Assembly (NCBI RefSeq): GCF_016741875.1 | Contig: NZ_JAERRF010000005.1 | Coordinates: forward strand, 372,001-436,000 | DNA length: 64,000 nucleotides | Source of the DNA: Streptomyces coffeae | GTDB taxonomy: Bacteria > Actinomycetota > Actinomycetes > Streptomycetales > Streptomycetaceae | Direction of reading: 5' to 3' | Part shown: positions 55,200 through 63,939 of the stretch, in pieces | Layout of the letters: each line of letters starts with the position of its first letter | Position numbering within the stretch: position 1 is the first letter of the stretch | The notes under the pieces: generated by a model | What the model was told of the DNA's origin: nothing | Seen by the model: only the letters and a program-made list of their open reading frames with translations | Databases searched by the model: none | Translations under genes and position numbers: made by a program

Positions 55200-56028
55200 C
55201 GGCGTGTGCGTCGGGGTGGGCGAAGGCCTGGTCCTCCGAGGTGAAGCGGGCCCGCTCGGAGGCTCCCGCGGCCTCCTTGTAGCGAGCGAGGACAACCTCC
55301 ATCAACGCCTCTGCCGGGCCGATGGCGTCGGCGGTCATCACCTCGACCTCCGGATGGGCCAGCCACCAGCCCTCCGCCTCCTGCCGCACCCGCTCCAGCG
55401 CGTCGCCGGGGAAGAGGGCGTACGGTAGCACAACGACGCGTCGCGCCCCGAGCCGCGCACAGCGGTCCAGGCCGAACGGGACGTCCGGTGCGGCGAGGGA
55501 GGCGAAGGCCACCTCCACCCCCGCGAAACCGCGGCCCTCCCACATCAGCCGCGCCGCCCGGTGCACCTCGGCGTTGGCCTCGGGGAGCGGCGAACCGCCG
55601 CCCACCAGCAGCACGGTGGTCTCGGCCCGGTCCGAGGGCCGTCGGCGACCGCCGCCCAGCGCCTCGTCGAGGCGGCGCTCCAGCACATCCAGCAGGGCGG
55701 GGTGCGGGCCCAGCGCGGGGGCGCAGGAGAACGAGGTGTCGGCGTGCCGCTCCGCCTCCTGGGCGAGCGCGGCGGCGATGCCGTCCCTGGGGTGTTCCAC
55801 GGGTATGAGGGTCAGCGGCACAACGGCGAATCGGGTCACCCCGTCCTCGACGAGACGGCCTATCGCGTCGGACAGGGGATGAGCGCCACCCGGTCCGGTG
55901 AGGCCGCCCGCCACGGGCAGATCCGGGTGGCGGGCCGCCACCTCCTGGACGAAGTGGTGGAAGACGGTGGCGCGCCTGTCGTCCCGGGTGCCGATGCCGG
56001 CGATCAGCAGCGCTGGCGGGGTCGTCAC
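55189..56028 (-). CDS. CbiX/SirB-like chelatase homologue lacking the usual histidines
   Basis: 279 residues, GTG start, two CbiX-like halves (about 5-125 and 136-255): LLIAGIGTRDDRRATVFHHF and VLLVGGGSPLPEANAEVHRA, with RFAVVPLTLIPVEHPRDGI and RVVVLPYALFPGDALERVRQ. Sirohydrochlorin chelatases normally read GHG at the start of the domain; here the His is Ile12 in the first half and Gly144 in the second. H79 in PVEHP may supply the second canonical His. Chelatase activity is therefore uncertain despite operon context. Confidence 0.83.
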   Translation of the reverse strand: MTTPPALLIAGIGTRDDRRATVFHHFVQEVAARHPDLPVAGGLTGPGGAHPLSDAIGRLVEDGVTRFAVVPLTLIPVEHPRDGIAAALAQEAERHADTSFSCAPALGPHPALLDVLERRLDEALGGGRRRPSDRAETTVLLVGGGSPLPEANAEVHRAARLMWEGRGFAGVEVAFASLAAPDVPFGLDRCARLGARRVVVLPYALFPGDALERVRQEAEGWWLAHPEVEVMTADAIGPAEALMEVVLARYKEAAGASERARFTSEDQAFAHPDAHADVR

Positions 56029-56108
56029 GAGCTCTCCTTGATGGTGCAGGTGATGCGGGGTCTCTCGGCGAATGGGGGTGCGGCGGGGGCCGGTTCGCCC
56101 CCGAGACG

Positions 56109-57059
56109 TTACTGACGGATGCCGCTACGCGCGACAGCAGGTCTCCGCTGTCCGCCCTGGGTGGATTTGCCATCCGGGGCGGGTTCGCCACGGAGGCTTG
56201 GCGCCCTGTCCCGTTGGGGTGGGGAGCCCTGCCCGGGCACGGCGCCCTGCGCGGGGGTGGCGCGGTGGGCGGGCCCACTGTCCCGCGCGGGGTCACCGCC
56301 GGGCTGGGGTGTGGCACGGGGGTTGGGATTCCCACGCGGCACGGGTTCGAACCGCCGCGTGGGTGGCGCGTGGGTGCGGTTGCCGCGCCGCGGGGGCGGC
56401 GTGCCGTCCGGCTCGGCGCCGGCGTCCGGTGAAGGGGCGCCGTCCTGTGCGGGCTTGCCACGCCGCGCGGTCGCGGCGTTCGGCCCGGGGCCGCCCGGCC
56501 GGGGCTCGGCCTTTGGCCGGGGCGTGGGGCCGGGCTCGGGGTTTCCGGGCCCGCTGGGTTCGTCTTCTGGCACGGGGCCGCCGCCCGGCCGGGGCTCGGC
56601 GTACGGCCGCGAGGTGGCTTCGGTGGCGCTCCGCACACCGGGTACGCGGCGGAGGGCCACCGCGCAGGTGGCCCGTGCGGAGCCACTGCGCGGGGTGGAC
56701 TTGCGTTTGGGGACGAGCAGTTGGGCATCCGGACCCGCCGCCAGCAGTGCCGCGGATTCGGCGACACCCGGTGTGCCCACCGTGGCGAGGGCGGTCGCGG
56801 ACGGGCTGGGGACGTCCACCACCGCCAGCGCCGATGCCGGGTAGCCGCGCAGGGGTACCCCGAGGCGCGCGGCCGCGCCGAGCAGGCCGGGGTCGGCCGC
56901 CCTTCCCTCGACGGTGGCCAACTCGGTGATCCGGTCCGGGGAGAGGCCCTCGGTGGTGAGGACCGACTCGATCAGCCCGGCGACCTCCCCGGCGGACACC
57001 CCCCGGCTCGCACCGATCCCCACCACCAGCTCCACCGGTTCACCCGGCGCGGGACACAT
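56109..57059 (-). CDS. cobE: CobE/CbiG C-terminal-like protein with a long low-complexity tail
   Basis: 316 residues from ATG at 57059, which overlaps cobB by 20 bp. Residues 1-130 are CobE-like: VELVVGIGASRGVSAGEVAG, ELATVEGRAADPGLLGAAAR, VPSPSATALATVGTPGVAES, TCAVALRRVPG. CobE takes part in ring contraction steps of cobalamin synthesis. The remaining 185 residues or so are a Pro/Gly/Arg/Ala-rich tail with PRPGG and PEPGPTPRP patterns and no domain. The tail could be real disordered protein or the result of a frameshift past an original stop. Confidence 0.72.
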   Translation of the reverse strand: MCPAPGEPVELVVGIGASRGVSAGEVAGLIESVLTTEGLSPDRITELATVEGRAADPGLLGAAARLGVPLRGYPASALAVVDVPSPSATALATVGTPGVAESAALLAAGPDAQLLVPKRKSTPRSGSARATCAVALRRVPGVRSATEATSRPYAEPRPGGGPVPEDEPSGPGNPEPGPTPRPKAEPRPGGPGPNAATARRGKPAQDGAPSPDAGAEPDGTPPPRRGNRTHAPPTRRFEPVPRGNPNPRATPQPGGDPARDSGPAHRATPAQGAVPGQGSPPQRDRAPSLRGEPAPDGKSTQGGQRRPAVARSGIRQ

Positions 57060-58491
57060 ACGGGACGCATCCGCCGACGAACCGGGTCGCCGCGTCCGGC
57101 ACCGCGGCCCAGTGCACATGGAGGTACGAGGCATGCACCCGCCCCTGGGCGAACCCCTCGATGCGGCGCTCCGGGTGGACGATGCCCCAGGCGGGCTCCG
57201 AGCCGGCGTCCGGGGTGATGGTGGTGCGGTGGAATTCATGGCCGCGCACCCGTGTCCCGGCGACGGCGAGAGCGGTGTCGGAGACGGCCACGGCCTCACG
57301 GTAGCCCAGGGTCAGCCGATCCGACATCCGTGCTTCCGCCGCAAGCACCCCGCACATCGGCTGTCCGTCGAGCGAGCGCGCCAGATACAGCAGCCCGGCG
57401 CACTCGGCCGCGATCGGCGCACCGGACGCCGCCAGCCGGGCCACCTCCTCGCGCAGCCGCTCGTTGGCCGACAGCTCGGGTGCGTACACCTCCGGGAAGC
57501 CACCGCCGATCACCACACCCCTCGTACCGTCCGGGAGGCGCTCGTCCCGCAGCGGGTCGAACGGCACCACCTGCGCCCCGGCGGCGGTGAGCAACTCGCT
57601 GTGCTCCGCGTAGGAGAAGGTGAACGCGGGCCCGCCCGCGACCGCCACCACCGGCCGGCCGGCCGGGACGGGGCCCGTCCCGCACACGTTTCCGAGCGCT
57701 TCCGCGCGCACCTCCGCCACCGGGTCCCATATCGGGCCGGACAGCGGCGGAGCGCTGCGCGCCAGCGCCAACAGGCCGTCCAGATCGCACCCCTCGCGCA
57801 CCTGGGCGGCGAGGGCGGCCACCGAGTCCACCGCATCCGCATGCCGCTCGGCCACCGGCACCAGCCCCAGATGGCGGCTGGGGGCCCGCACCGCGTCCGT
57901 ACGGCGCAGCACCCCGAACACCGGGACCCCGGACCCTTCCAGCGCCTCGCGCAGCATCACCTCGTGCCGGTCCGAACCGACCTTGTTGAGGATCACCCCC
58001 GCGACCCGCACCTCCGGATCCCAGGAGGCGAAGCCATGGACCAGCGCGGCCACCGACCGCGACTGCGAGGACGCGTCGACCACCAGCACCACCGGGGCGC
58101 GCAGCAGTTTGGCCACATGGGCCGTGGAGGCCAGCTCGCCCTGTCCGGCCGCACCGTCGAAGAGCCCCATCACGCCCTCGACCAGGGCCAGGTCGCAGCC
58201 CGCCGCGCCATGCAGGAACAGCGGGGCGATCCGATCCGGACCGCAGAGATAGGCGTCCAGATTCCGGCCCGGGCGGGAGCCCCCGCCACCGGACCCGGTG
58301 GACCGGGCGGACCGGGCCGACCGCGAGACGGCCAGCGCGTGATAGCCGGGGTCGATGTAGTCCGGCCCGACCTTGTGCGGGGACACATCCAGCCCCCGCT
58401 CCGCGAAGGCGGCCATCAGCCCCGCGGCGACGGTCGTCTTGCCGCTCCCGGAGGAGGGAGCGGCGACGACCAGACGGGGAACATTCACCAC
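57040..58491 (-). CDS. cobB: Cobyrinate a,c-diamide synthase CobB/CbiA
   Basis: 483 residues. P-loop APSSGSGKTTVAAGL; VGPDYIDPGYH; VEGVMGLFDGAAGQGELAST; C-terminal type 1 glutaminase domain with the nucleophile in APIAAECAGLLYLARSLDGQ and a HASYLHVHW end. Amidates the a and c side chains of cobyrinate with glutamine and ATP. Overlaps cobO by 7 bp and the cobE-like gene by 20 bp, so all are in one operon. A Ser/Gly insertion (SARSTGSGGGGSRPG) near residue 60 is unusual. Confidence 0.95.
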   Translation of the reverse strand: MVNVPRLVVAAPSSGSGKTTVAAGLMAAFAERGLDVSPHKVGPDYIDPGYHALAVSRSARSARSTGSGGGGSRPGRNLDAYLCGPDRIAPLFLHGAAGCDLALVEGVMGLFDGAAGQGELASTAHVAKLLRAPVVLVVDASSQSRSVAALVHGFASWDPEVRVAGVILNKVGSDRHEVMLREALEGSGVPVFGVLRRTDAVRAPSRHLGLVPVAERHADAVDSVAALAAQVREGCDLDGLLALARSAPPLSGPIWDPVAEVRAEALGNVCGTGPVPAGRPVVAVAGGPAFTFSYAEHSELLTAAGAQVVPFDPLRDERLPDGTRGVVIGGGFPEVYAPELSANERLREEVARLAASGAPIAAECAGLLYLARSLDGQPMCGVLAAEARMSDRLTLGYREAVAVSDTALAVAGTRVRGHEFHRTTITPDAGSEPAWGIVHPERRIEGFAQGRVHASYLHVHWAAVPDAATRFVGGCVPYVSRAG

Positions 58492-59081
58492 TCGATGCCT
58501 CGCTGGCCCTTCTGACCGGCGTCCATCGGGTGCTTGACCTTGGACATGTCGGTGACCAGGTCGGCGAGGTCCAGCAGCTGCGCGGGTGCGTTGCGCCCGG
58601 TGATGACAACGTGCTGGGTCCCCGGCCGGTCGCGCAGCACCGACACCACCTCGTCAGGATCCACCCAGCCCCAGTGCATCGGATACGCGAACTCGTCCAG
58701 CACATAGAGCCGGTATGTCTCCGCCGCGAGGTCGCGCTTGACCTGCTCCCAGCCCTCGCGTGCGGCCTCCTCGCTGGAAGCCATGTCGCGCTGGACCCAC
58801 GACCAGCCCTCGCCCATCTTGTGCCATGCGACGGTCCCCCCTTCGCCCGAATCGCCCAGGACGCGCAGCGCACGCTCCTCGCCGACCCGCCATTTCGCGG
58901 ACTTTACAAACTGAAATACACCGACCGGCCAGTTCTGGTTCCATGCCCGCAGCGCCAGCCCGAACGCGGCGGTCGACTTGCCCTTGCCCACGCCCGTGTG
59001 CACGAGCACCAGCGGACGGTTGCGGCGCTGGCGGGTGGTCAGCCCGTCGTCGGGGACGACGGTCGGTTGTCCTTGCGGCAT
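58485..59081 (-). CDS. cobO: Cob(I)yrinic acid a,c-diamide adenosyltransferase CobO
   Basis: 198 residues, BtuR/CobO/CobP type. P-loop VHTGVGKGKSTAAFGLALRA; GVFQFVKSAKW; LYVLDEFAYPMHWGWVDPDE; VVITGRNAPAQLLDLADLVT. Attaches the 5'-deoxyadenosyl ligand to cobalt. Its ATG overlaps the chelatase stop by 1 bp (TGATG). Confidence 0.97.
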   Translation of the reverse strand: MPQGQPTVVPDDGLTTRQRRNRPLVLVHTGVGKGKSTAAFGLALRAWNQNWPVGVFQFVKSAKWRVGEERALRVLGDSGEGGTVAWHKMGEGWSWVQRDMASSEEAAREGWEQVKRDLAAETYRLYVLDEFAYPMHWGWVDPDEVVSVLRDRPGTQHVVITGRNAPAQLLDLADLVTDMSKVKHPMDAGQKGQRGIEW

Positions 59082-61252
59082 CAGGCGGCCCTCCGGGCGG
59101 TCGAAGTGGTCGAAACGTTCCGTACCTCGCGGACCAGCGCGGTCACGCTGTCCGCGCGCAGTTCGTCGAGCGTCACCGGTGTACCCCGCAGCTCCTGGGC
59201 GAGTGCCCCCGCCAGCCCGAGCCGTACCGGCCCCGACTCGCAGTCCACGACCACCGAGGCGATCCCGTCGCCCGCGAGCAGCCGCGCCGCCCGCCCGGCC
59301 CGTGCCACCGGCGTGGCCGCGCCGTCCCGTCGCGCCGAGCCCTCCCGGCGGGCCTCGGTGGCCCGGCCATCGGTCACCACGACCAGCAGCGGTCGGCGCG
59401 AGGGGTCCCGCAGCCGCTCCACCCGCAGCACCTCGCGAGCCTTCAACAGCCCGGCCGCCAGCGGTGTCCGGCCGCCGGTGGGCAGCCGCTCCAGCCGGGC
59501 GGCGGCCGCGTCCACCGAGGAGGTGGGCGGCAGCGCCAGTTCCGCGTCCGCGCCCCGGAAGGTGATCAGACCGACCTTGTCGCGCCGCTGATAGGCGTCC
59601 AGCAACAGGGACAGCACCGCGCCCTTGATCGCGCCCATGCGCTTGCGCGCGGCCATCGACCCCGAGGCGTCCACCACGAACAGCACGAGATTGCCCTCCC
59701 GGCCCTCGCGCACCGCCTCGCGCAGATCGTCACGGCGCACCAGCAGCCCCGGACCGCTGCGTCCGCGCGCGTGCTGATGCGGGGCGGCGGCCCGTACGGT
59801 CGCCGTCAGATGGAGCGAGGAGAGTGTGGAACGGGGGCGCCGGGCGCCCGTGGTGCGACCGTGTGCGGTGCGGGCGCGCGACCGCCGTCCGGCCGCCCCC
59901 TCGCCCAGGCCCGGCACATCCAGCCGCCGGGTCCGGAACGGCTCGGCGGCACCCACGGCCGCCTTCTCACCGCCGCCGCCCGCGCCCGCTCCGTCGCCCG
60001 CCCCGGCTTCCTGGGGTGTCTCGGGGCCGTCGGCCGCCTCGGGTTCACCCTCGCGCGGGCCGGGGACGGACGGCTCGGGCGCCGACGGCGGCACCTGCGC
60101 GCCGTCGCTGTCGTGCGGCAGCCCGCCGCCGGGGCCGCCCTCGGGACCGTCGGGCCCGTCATCCGGCCCGTCCGGGCCGTCAGCGTCGCCCTCCTCGGAC
60201 CCGGGACCCTGGTCCGGCTCCGGTGGCTCCGGCTCCTCGTCCTCGAACTGCCGCAGCACCTCGTCGAGTTTGTCCTCGTCCAGCCCCGGCGCGTCGAACG
60301 GGGCCCGGCGCCGCCGGTGGGGGAGCGACAGCAGCGCCGCCTGGCGCACGTCCTCGGTGCGCACATCCGTCCGGCCCGCCCACGCGGCCAGAGCCGTCGC
60401 CGTACGCGCCGTCACGATGTCCGCGCGCATCCCGTCCACCTCGAACGCGGCGCACACCGCGGCGATCTGCCGCAGCGCGCGGTCGCCCAGGACCACGTCC
60501 GGCAGCAGGGCGCGCGCCGCCGCGATGCGCTCCCGCAGGCTCCCCTCGTCCTCCGCCCAGCGCGCCGCGAACCCGGCCGGGTCCGCGTCGTACGCCAGCC
60601 GCCGCCGCACCACCTCGACCCGCTCCTCGGTGTCGCGCGACGCGGTGACCTCGACCGTCAGCCCGAATCGGTCCAGCAACTGCGGCCGCAGCTCGCCCTC
60701 TTCGGGGTTCATGGTGCCCACCAGGAGGAAGCGCGCCGCATGCCGGACGGACACGCCCTCGCGCTCCACATAGGAGGCGCCCATGGCGGCCGCGTCGAGC
60801 AACAGGTCGATCAGATGGTCGTGCAGCAGGTTGACCTCGTCGACGTAGAGCACACCCCGGTGCGCGTCGGCCAGCAGCCCCGGCTCGAACGCCTTGACCC
60901 CGTCCGACAGCGCCCGCTCGATGTCCAGCGCGCCCACCAGCCGGTCCTCGGAGGCGCCGACGGGCAGTTCGACCATCCGCGCGGACCGCGCGGCGCCCGT
61001 GCCCGGCTCGTGCGGCCCGTCCGGGCAGTGCGGGTCGGGCGTGGCCGGATCGCAGGAGAACCGGCAGCCCGGGACCACCTCGACCGGCGGCAGCAGCGTG
61101 GCCAGGGCGCGGACGGCCGTGGACTTCGCCGTGCCCTTCTCGCCGCGCACCAGGACGCCGCCGACGGCGGGGGAGACCGCGTTGAGCAGCAGGGCCAGCC
61201 GCATGTCGGCCATCCCGACGACCGCGGTGAACGGGTAGGTGGCGGTGGTCAT
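59081..61252 (-). CDS. Chelatase AAA+/VWA protein (BchI-BchD fusion type; probable cobaltochelatase ATPase)
   Basis: 723 residues. N-terminal AAA+ domain: VLVRGEKGTAKSTAVRALAT (Walker A), GVLYVDEVNLLHDHLIDLLL (Walker B). A long acidic/Pro-Gly linker (about 360-460, EDEEPEPPEPDQGPG) leads to a VWA domain with a MIDAS motif VVDASGSMAARKRM. This I-D fusion occurs beside cobN in actinobacteria and likely drives cobalt insertion. cobN itself is not in the window. Coupled to cobO. Confidence 0.92.
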   Translation of the reverse strand: MTTATYPFTAVVGMADMRLALLLNAVSPAVGGVLVRGEKGTAKSTAVRALATLLPPVEVVPGCRFSCDPATPDPHCPDGPHEPGTGAARSARMVELPVGASEDRLVGALDIERALSDGVKAFEPGLLADAHRGVLYVDEVNLLHDHLIDLLLDAAAMGASYVEREGVSVRHAARFLLVGTMNPEEGELRPQLLDRFGLTVEVTASRDTEERVEVVRRRLAYDADPAGFAARWAEDEGSLRERIAAARALLPDVVLGDRALRQIAAVCAAFEVDGMRADIVTARTATALAAWAGRTDVRTEDVRQAALLSLPHRRRRAPFDAPGLDEDKLDEVLRQFEDEEPEPPEPDQGPGSEEGDADGPDGPDDGPDGPEGGPGGGLPHDSDGAQVPPSAPEPSVPGPREGEPEAADGPETPQEAGAGDGAGAGGGGEKAAVGAAEPFRTRRLDVPGLGEGAAGRRSRARTAHGRTTGARRPRSTLSSLHLTATVRAAAPHQHARGRSGPGLLVRRDDLREAVREGREGNLVLFVVDASGSMAARKRMGAIKGAVLSLLLDAYQRRDKVGLITFRGADAELALPPTSSVDAAAARLERLPTGGRTPLAAGLLKAREVLRVERLRDPSRRPLLVVVTDGRATEARREGSARRDGAATPVARAGRAARLLAGDGIASVVVDCESGPVRLGLAGALAQELRGTPVTLDELRADSVTALVREVRNVSTTSTARRAA

Positions 61253-61298
61253 TCGGCGGTACCTCCAACGGTGCGTACGCGGTCGCGGTCCGGGATGC

Positions 61299-62831
61299 TC
61301 ACTTCGGTCCTCCTGGCGCCCCCGGCGGTACGAAGGGCAGCCCGTCCGGCAGGCCGTCCTCGATCAGCCGCAGCAGCGCGTCGGTGTCGGCGTGCTCCTC
61401 GATCAGATCGCCCAGGCGGTCGAGCTGCTCCTCGCGCAGCTCACCGAAGCGGGTGCCGGGCGCGGGGACGAACGCCCGGCCCGCCGCGTCGGCCACCCGT
61501 CGCAGAAAGGCCCGCCGGAAGCCGTCGCTCTCCAGCGAGCCGTGCCAGTGGGTCCCCCACACCGAGCCCGCGCGGCAGCCGTCGAGGAAGGGTTCGTCGC
61601 CGCCGTCGAGGAGTTGGGCGACCCCGTGGTGGATCTCGTAGCCCTCCACCCGCTCGCCCAGGGCCTCGCCCACCGGCCGGGCGAGGGTCTTCTCCGCCGC
61701 GAACCGCACCCGCACCGGCAGCAGCCCCAGGCCCTCGACCGTCCCGGCCTTGGACTCGACCTCGTCCTCGATGCGTTCGCCCAGCGCCTGGAAGCCGCCG
61801 CAGATGCCCAGCACCGGCCGCCCCTCGGCGGCCCGCCGCACGATGGCACGGGCGAGTCCGCGCTCCCGCAGCCACTGAAGCGCCCGGACCGTGCCGCGGG
61901 TGCCCGGCACCACCACCAGGTCGGCGTCGGCCAGTTCCTCGGGACGGTCCACGAAGCGCACCACCACGCCCGGTTCGGCGGCCAGCGCGTCCACATCCGT
62001 GAAGTTGGACATCAGGGGGACGGCGGCCACCGCGACCCGCAGCACATCGTCGCCGTGGGGCGGCGCGACGACGCTCTCGCGCACCGCGCCGCGCAGCGAC
62101 ACCCGCAGCCCGTCCTCCTCGTCGATGCCGAGGCCGTGGGCGAACGGCAGCACCCCGACCGTCGGCCGCCCGGTGAGCCCGCGCAGCATCTCCAATCCGG
62201 GCTCCAGCAGGGTCACATCGCCGCGGAACTTGTTGACCATATAGGCGGCGATATGACGCTGGTCCTCCTTGGACAGCAGTGCGGTGGTACCGAAGAACGA
62301 CGCGAACACCCCGCCGCGGTCGATGTCCCCGACAACCACCGCCGGGATCCCGGCCGCCCGTGCCAGCCCCAGGTTGACGATGTCGGTGCGGCGCAGATTG
62401 ATCTCGGCGGGGCTGCCCGCGCCCTCGCATATCACCGCGTCATGGGTGCGCCGCAGCTCCTCCAGGCACGCGGTGACCGTCTCCAGCAGTCCTTCGCGCC
62501 GCTCCGCGTGGTACCCGCGGGCGCTCATCTCGCCCACCGGCTTGCCCAGCAGCACCACCTGGCTGCTGCGGTCGCTGCCCGGCTTCAGCAGCACCGGGTT
62601 CATCAGCGCGCTCGGCTCCACCCGCGCGGCGGCCGCCTGCATGGCCTGGGCCCGCCCGATCTCCGCCCCGTCCCGGGTGACGAAGGAGTTGAGCGACATG
62701 TTCTGCGCCTTGAACGGCGCCACGCTCACGCCCTTGCGGGTCAGCCACCGGCAGATGCCCGCCGTGACCACGCTCTTGCCCGCGTCCGAGGTCGTCCCGG
62801 CGACGAGCAGCCCGCCCCCTGTCCCGCTCAT
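61299..62831 (-). CDS. cobQ: Cobyric acid synthase CobQ/CbiP
   Basis: 510 residues. DSDAGKS-type P-loop: VAGTTSDAGKSVVTAGICRW; APFKAQNMSLNSFVT; AVICEGAGSPAEINLRRTDI; glutaminase nucleophile in GRPVLGICGGFQALGERIED; WGTHWHG near the end. Amidates side chains b, d, e and g. The ATG at 62831 has AGGGAG upstream and overlaps the cobD stop as ATGA; the frame is open 324 codons further, which is a shadow of cobD. Confidence 0.96.
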   Translation of the reverse strand: MSGTGGGLLVAGTTSDAGKSVVTAGICRWLTRKGVSVAPFKAQNMSLNSFVTRDGAEIGRAQAMQAAAARVEPSALMNPVLLKPGSDRSSQVVLLGKPVGEMSARGYHAERREGLLETVTACLEELRRTHDAVICEGAGSPAEINLRRTDIVNLGLARAAGIPAVVVGDIDRGGVFASFFGTTALLSKEDQRHIAAYMVNKFRGDVTLLEPGLEMLRGLTGRPTVGVLPFAHGLGIDEEDGLRVSLRGAVRESVVAPPHGDDVLRVAVAAVPLMSNFTDVDALAAEPGVVVRFVDRPEELADADLVVVPGTRGTVRALQWLRERGLARAIVRRAAEGRPVLGICGGFQALGERIEDEVESKAGTVEGLGLLPVRVRFAAEKTLARPVGEALGERVEGYEIHHGVAQLLDGGDEPFLDGCRAGSVWGTHWHGSLESDGFRRAFLRRVADAAGRAFVPAPGTRFGELREEQLDRLGDLIEEHADTDALLRLIEDGLPDGLPFVPPGAPGGPK

Positions 62832-63829
62832 CCGCTCCCTCTCCGCCTCTCCGGCCCGCCCGGGGCCCCGCCCCTGTCGGACAGAACCCTGCCCACCACC
62901 AGCCGTGCCGTCACCGACGTCACCAGGGCCAGTGCGCCCACCCGCCGTGACAGCCGCACCGCGCGGTTGATGTCGGCGGCGCGCACCGGCCGTCCGCCGC
63001 CGCCCAGCACCGGCCGGTGCTCGACTCTCCCGGAGTACGCGAGGGTGCCGCCAAGACGCACCCCGAGGGCGCCCGCGAACGACGCCTCCACCGGCCCCGC
63101 GTTGGGGCTCGGATGGCGCCGTCCGTCCCGCCGCCAGACGCGCCGGGCACCGCGCGGATCGGGACCCGCCACGGTCGCCAGAGCGGCCGTCAGCCGCGCC
63201 CCGGGCCAGCCCGCGACATCGTCCAGCCGGGCCGCGGCCCAGCCGAACCGCCGGTAGCGCGACGACTTGTGGCCCACCATGGCGTCCAGGGTGTTGACGG
63301 CCCGGAAGGCGACAAGCCCCGGCACGCCGCCCACGGCCCCCCACACCAGGGCGCCCACGACGGCGTCGGAGGTGTTCTCCGCGACCGACTCCACCACCGC
63401 GCGGGCGATGGCCTGCGCGTCCAGGGCCTGCGGATCGCGTCCGCACAGATGCGGCAGGCGCTCCCGCGCGGTCGCCACGTCCCCGGCGGTCAGCGCGCTG
63501 CCGATGGCCCGCGCCTCGCGCCCCAGCGTGGTACCGCCCAGCACCGCCCAGGTGGCGGCCGCGGTCAGGGCGATATCGGCGCGGCGGCGCCCCGCCACGG
63601 CCCGTACGGCACGCGTCAGCAGGGCGGCACCGGCGGCGGCGCCGCCCGCGCACAGCGCGGTGTGCAGTGCCCCGTAACCGCGGTGGTCGCGCCACAGCAC
63701 CCGCTCGGCGGCCAGGGCGGCCCGCCCGAACGCGGCCACCGGATGGCCGCGGCGGGGGTCGCCCGTGGCGAGGTCGCAGAGGAAGCCGAGAGCGGCGCCG
63801 CACGCGAACGAGGCGTGATCGGCACGCAT
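62828..63829 (-). CDS. cobD: Adenosylcobinamide-phosphate synthase CobD/CbiB
   Basis: 333 residues, membrane enzyme that attaches aminopropanol (phosphate) to cobyric acid. Landmarks: FLCDLATGDPRRGHPVAAFG, AIARAVVESVAENTSDAVVG, FRAVNTLDAMVGHKSSRYRR, and SPNAGPVEASFAGALGVRLG. Several membrane helices. First known gene of the minus-strand cobalamin operon in this window. Confidence 0.95.
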   Translation of the reverse strand: MRADHASFACGAALGFLCDLATGDPRRGHPVAAFGRAALAAERVLWRDHRGYGALHTALCAGGAAAGAALLTRAVRAVAGRRRADIALTAAATWAVLGGTTLGREARAIGSALTAGDVATARERLPHLCGRDPQALDAQAIARAVVESVAENTSDAVVGALVWGAVGGVPGLVAFRAVNTLDAMVGHKSSRYRRFGWAAARLDDVAGWPGARLTAALATVAGPDPRGARRVWRRDGRRHPSPNAGPVEASFAGALGVRLGGTLAYSGRVEHRPVLGGGGRPVRAADINRAVRLSRRVGALALVTSVTARLVVGRVLSDRGGAPGGPERRRGSG

Positions 63830-63832
63830 CCG

Positions 63833-63931
63833 TCAGCCCGCCGTCGTGCCTCGGCCGAGGGGTTCCCCCGTGGTGCGTTCACCGAGGGGGCTGTGGAGCG
63901 GTGGGGCTGGCGGCGTGGCGGTGCCGGGCAT
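63833..63931 (-). CDS. Possible 32-codon leader ORF before cobD
   Basis: Between the riboswitch-like end and cobD, ATG at 63931 opens MPGTATPPAPPLHSPLGERT followed by 12 more codons and a TGA 3 bp before the cobD ATG (TGACGGATG). A TGAGGA element precedes the ATG. The close spacing would couple its translation to cobD, which lacks a clear ribosome site of its own. Product has no known motif; it could be chance. Confidence 0.3.
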   Translation of the reverse strand: MPGTATPPAPPLHSPLGERTTGEPLGRGTTAG

Positions 63932-63939
63932 GGCGGTGT

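Noticed and set aside
58760..63257. Plus-strand frames of 1080 and 672 codons opposite the cobalamin genes
   Set aside because: Low-complexity Arg/Pro/Gly products opposite well-defined chelatase, CobQ and CobD genes; expected at this GC content.
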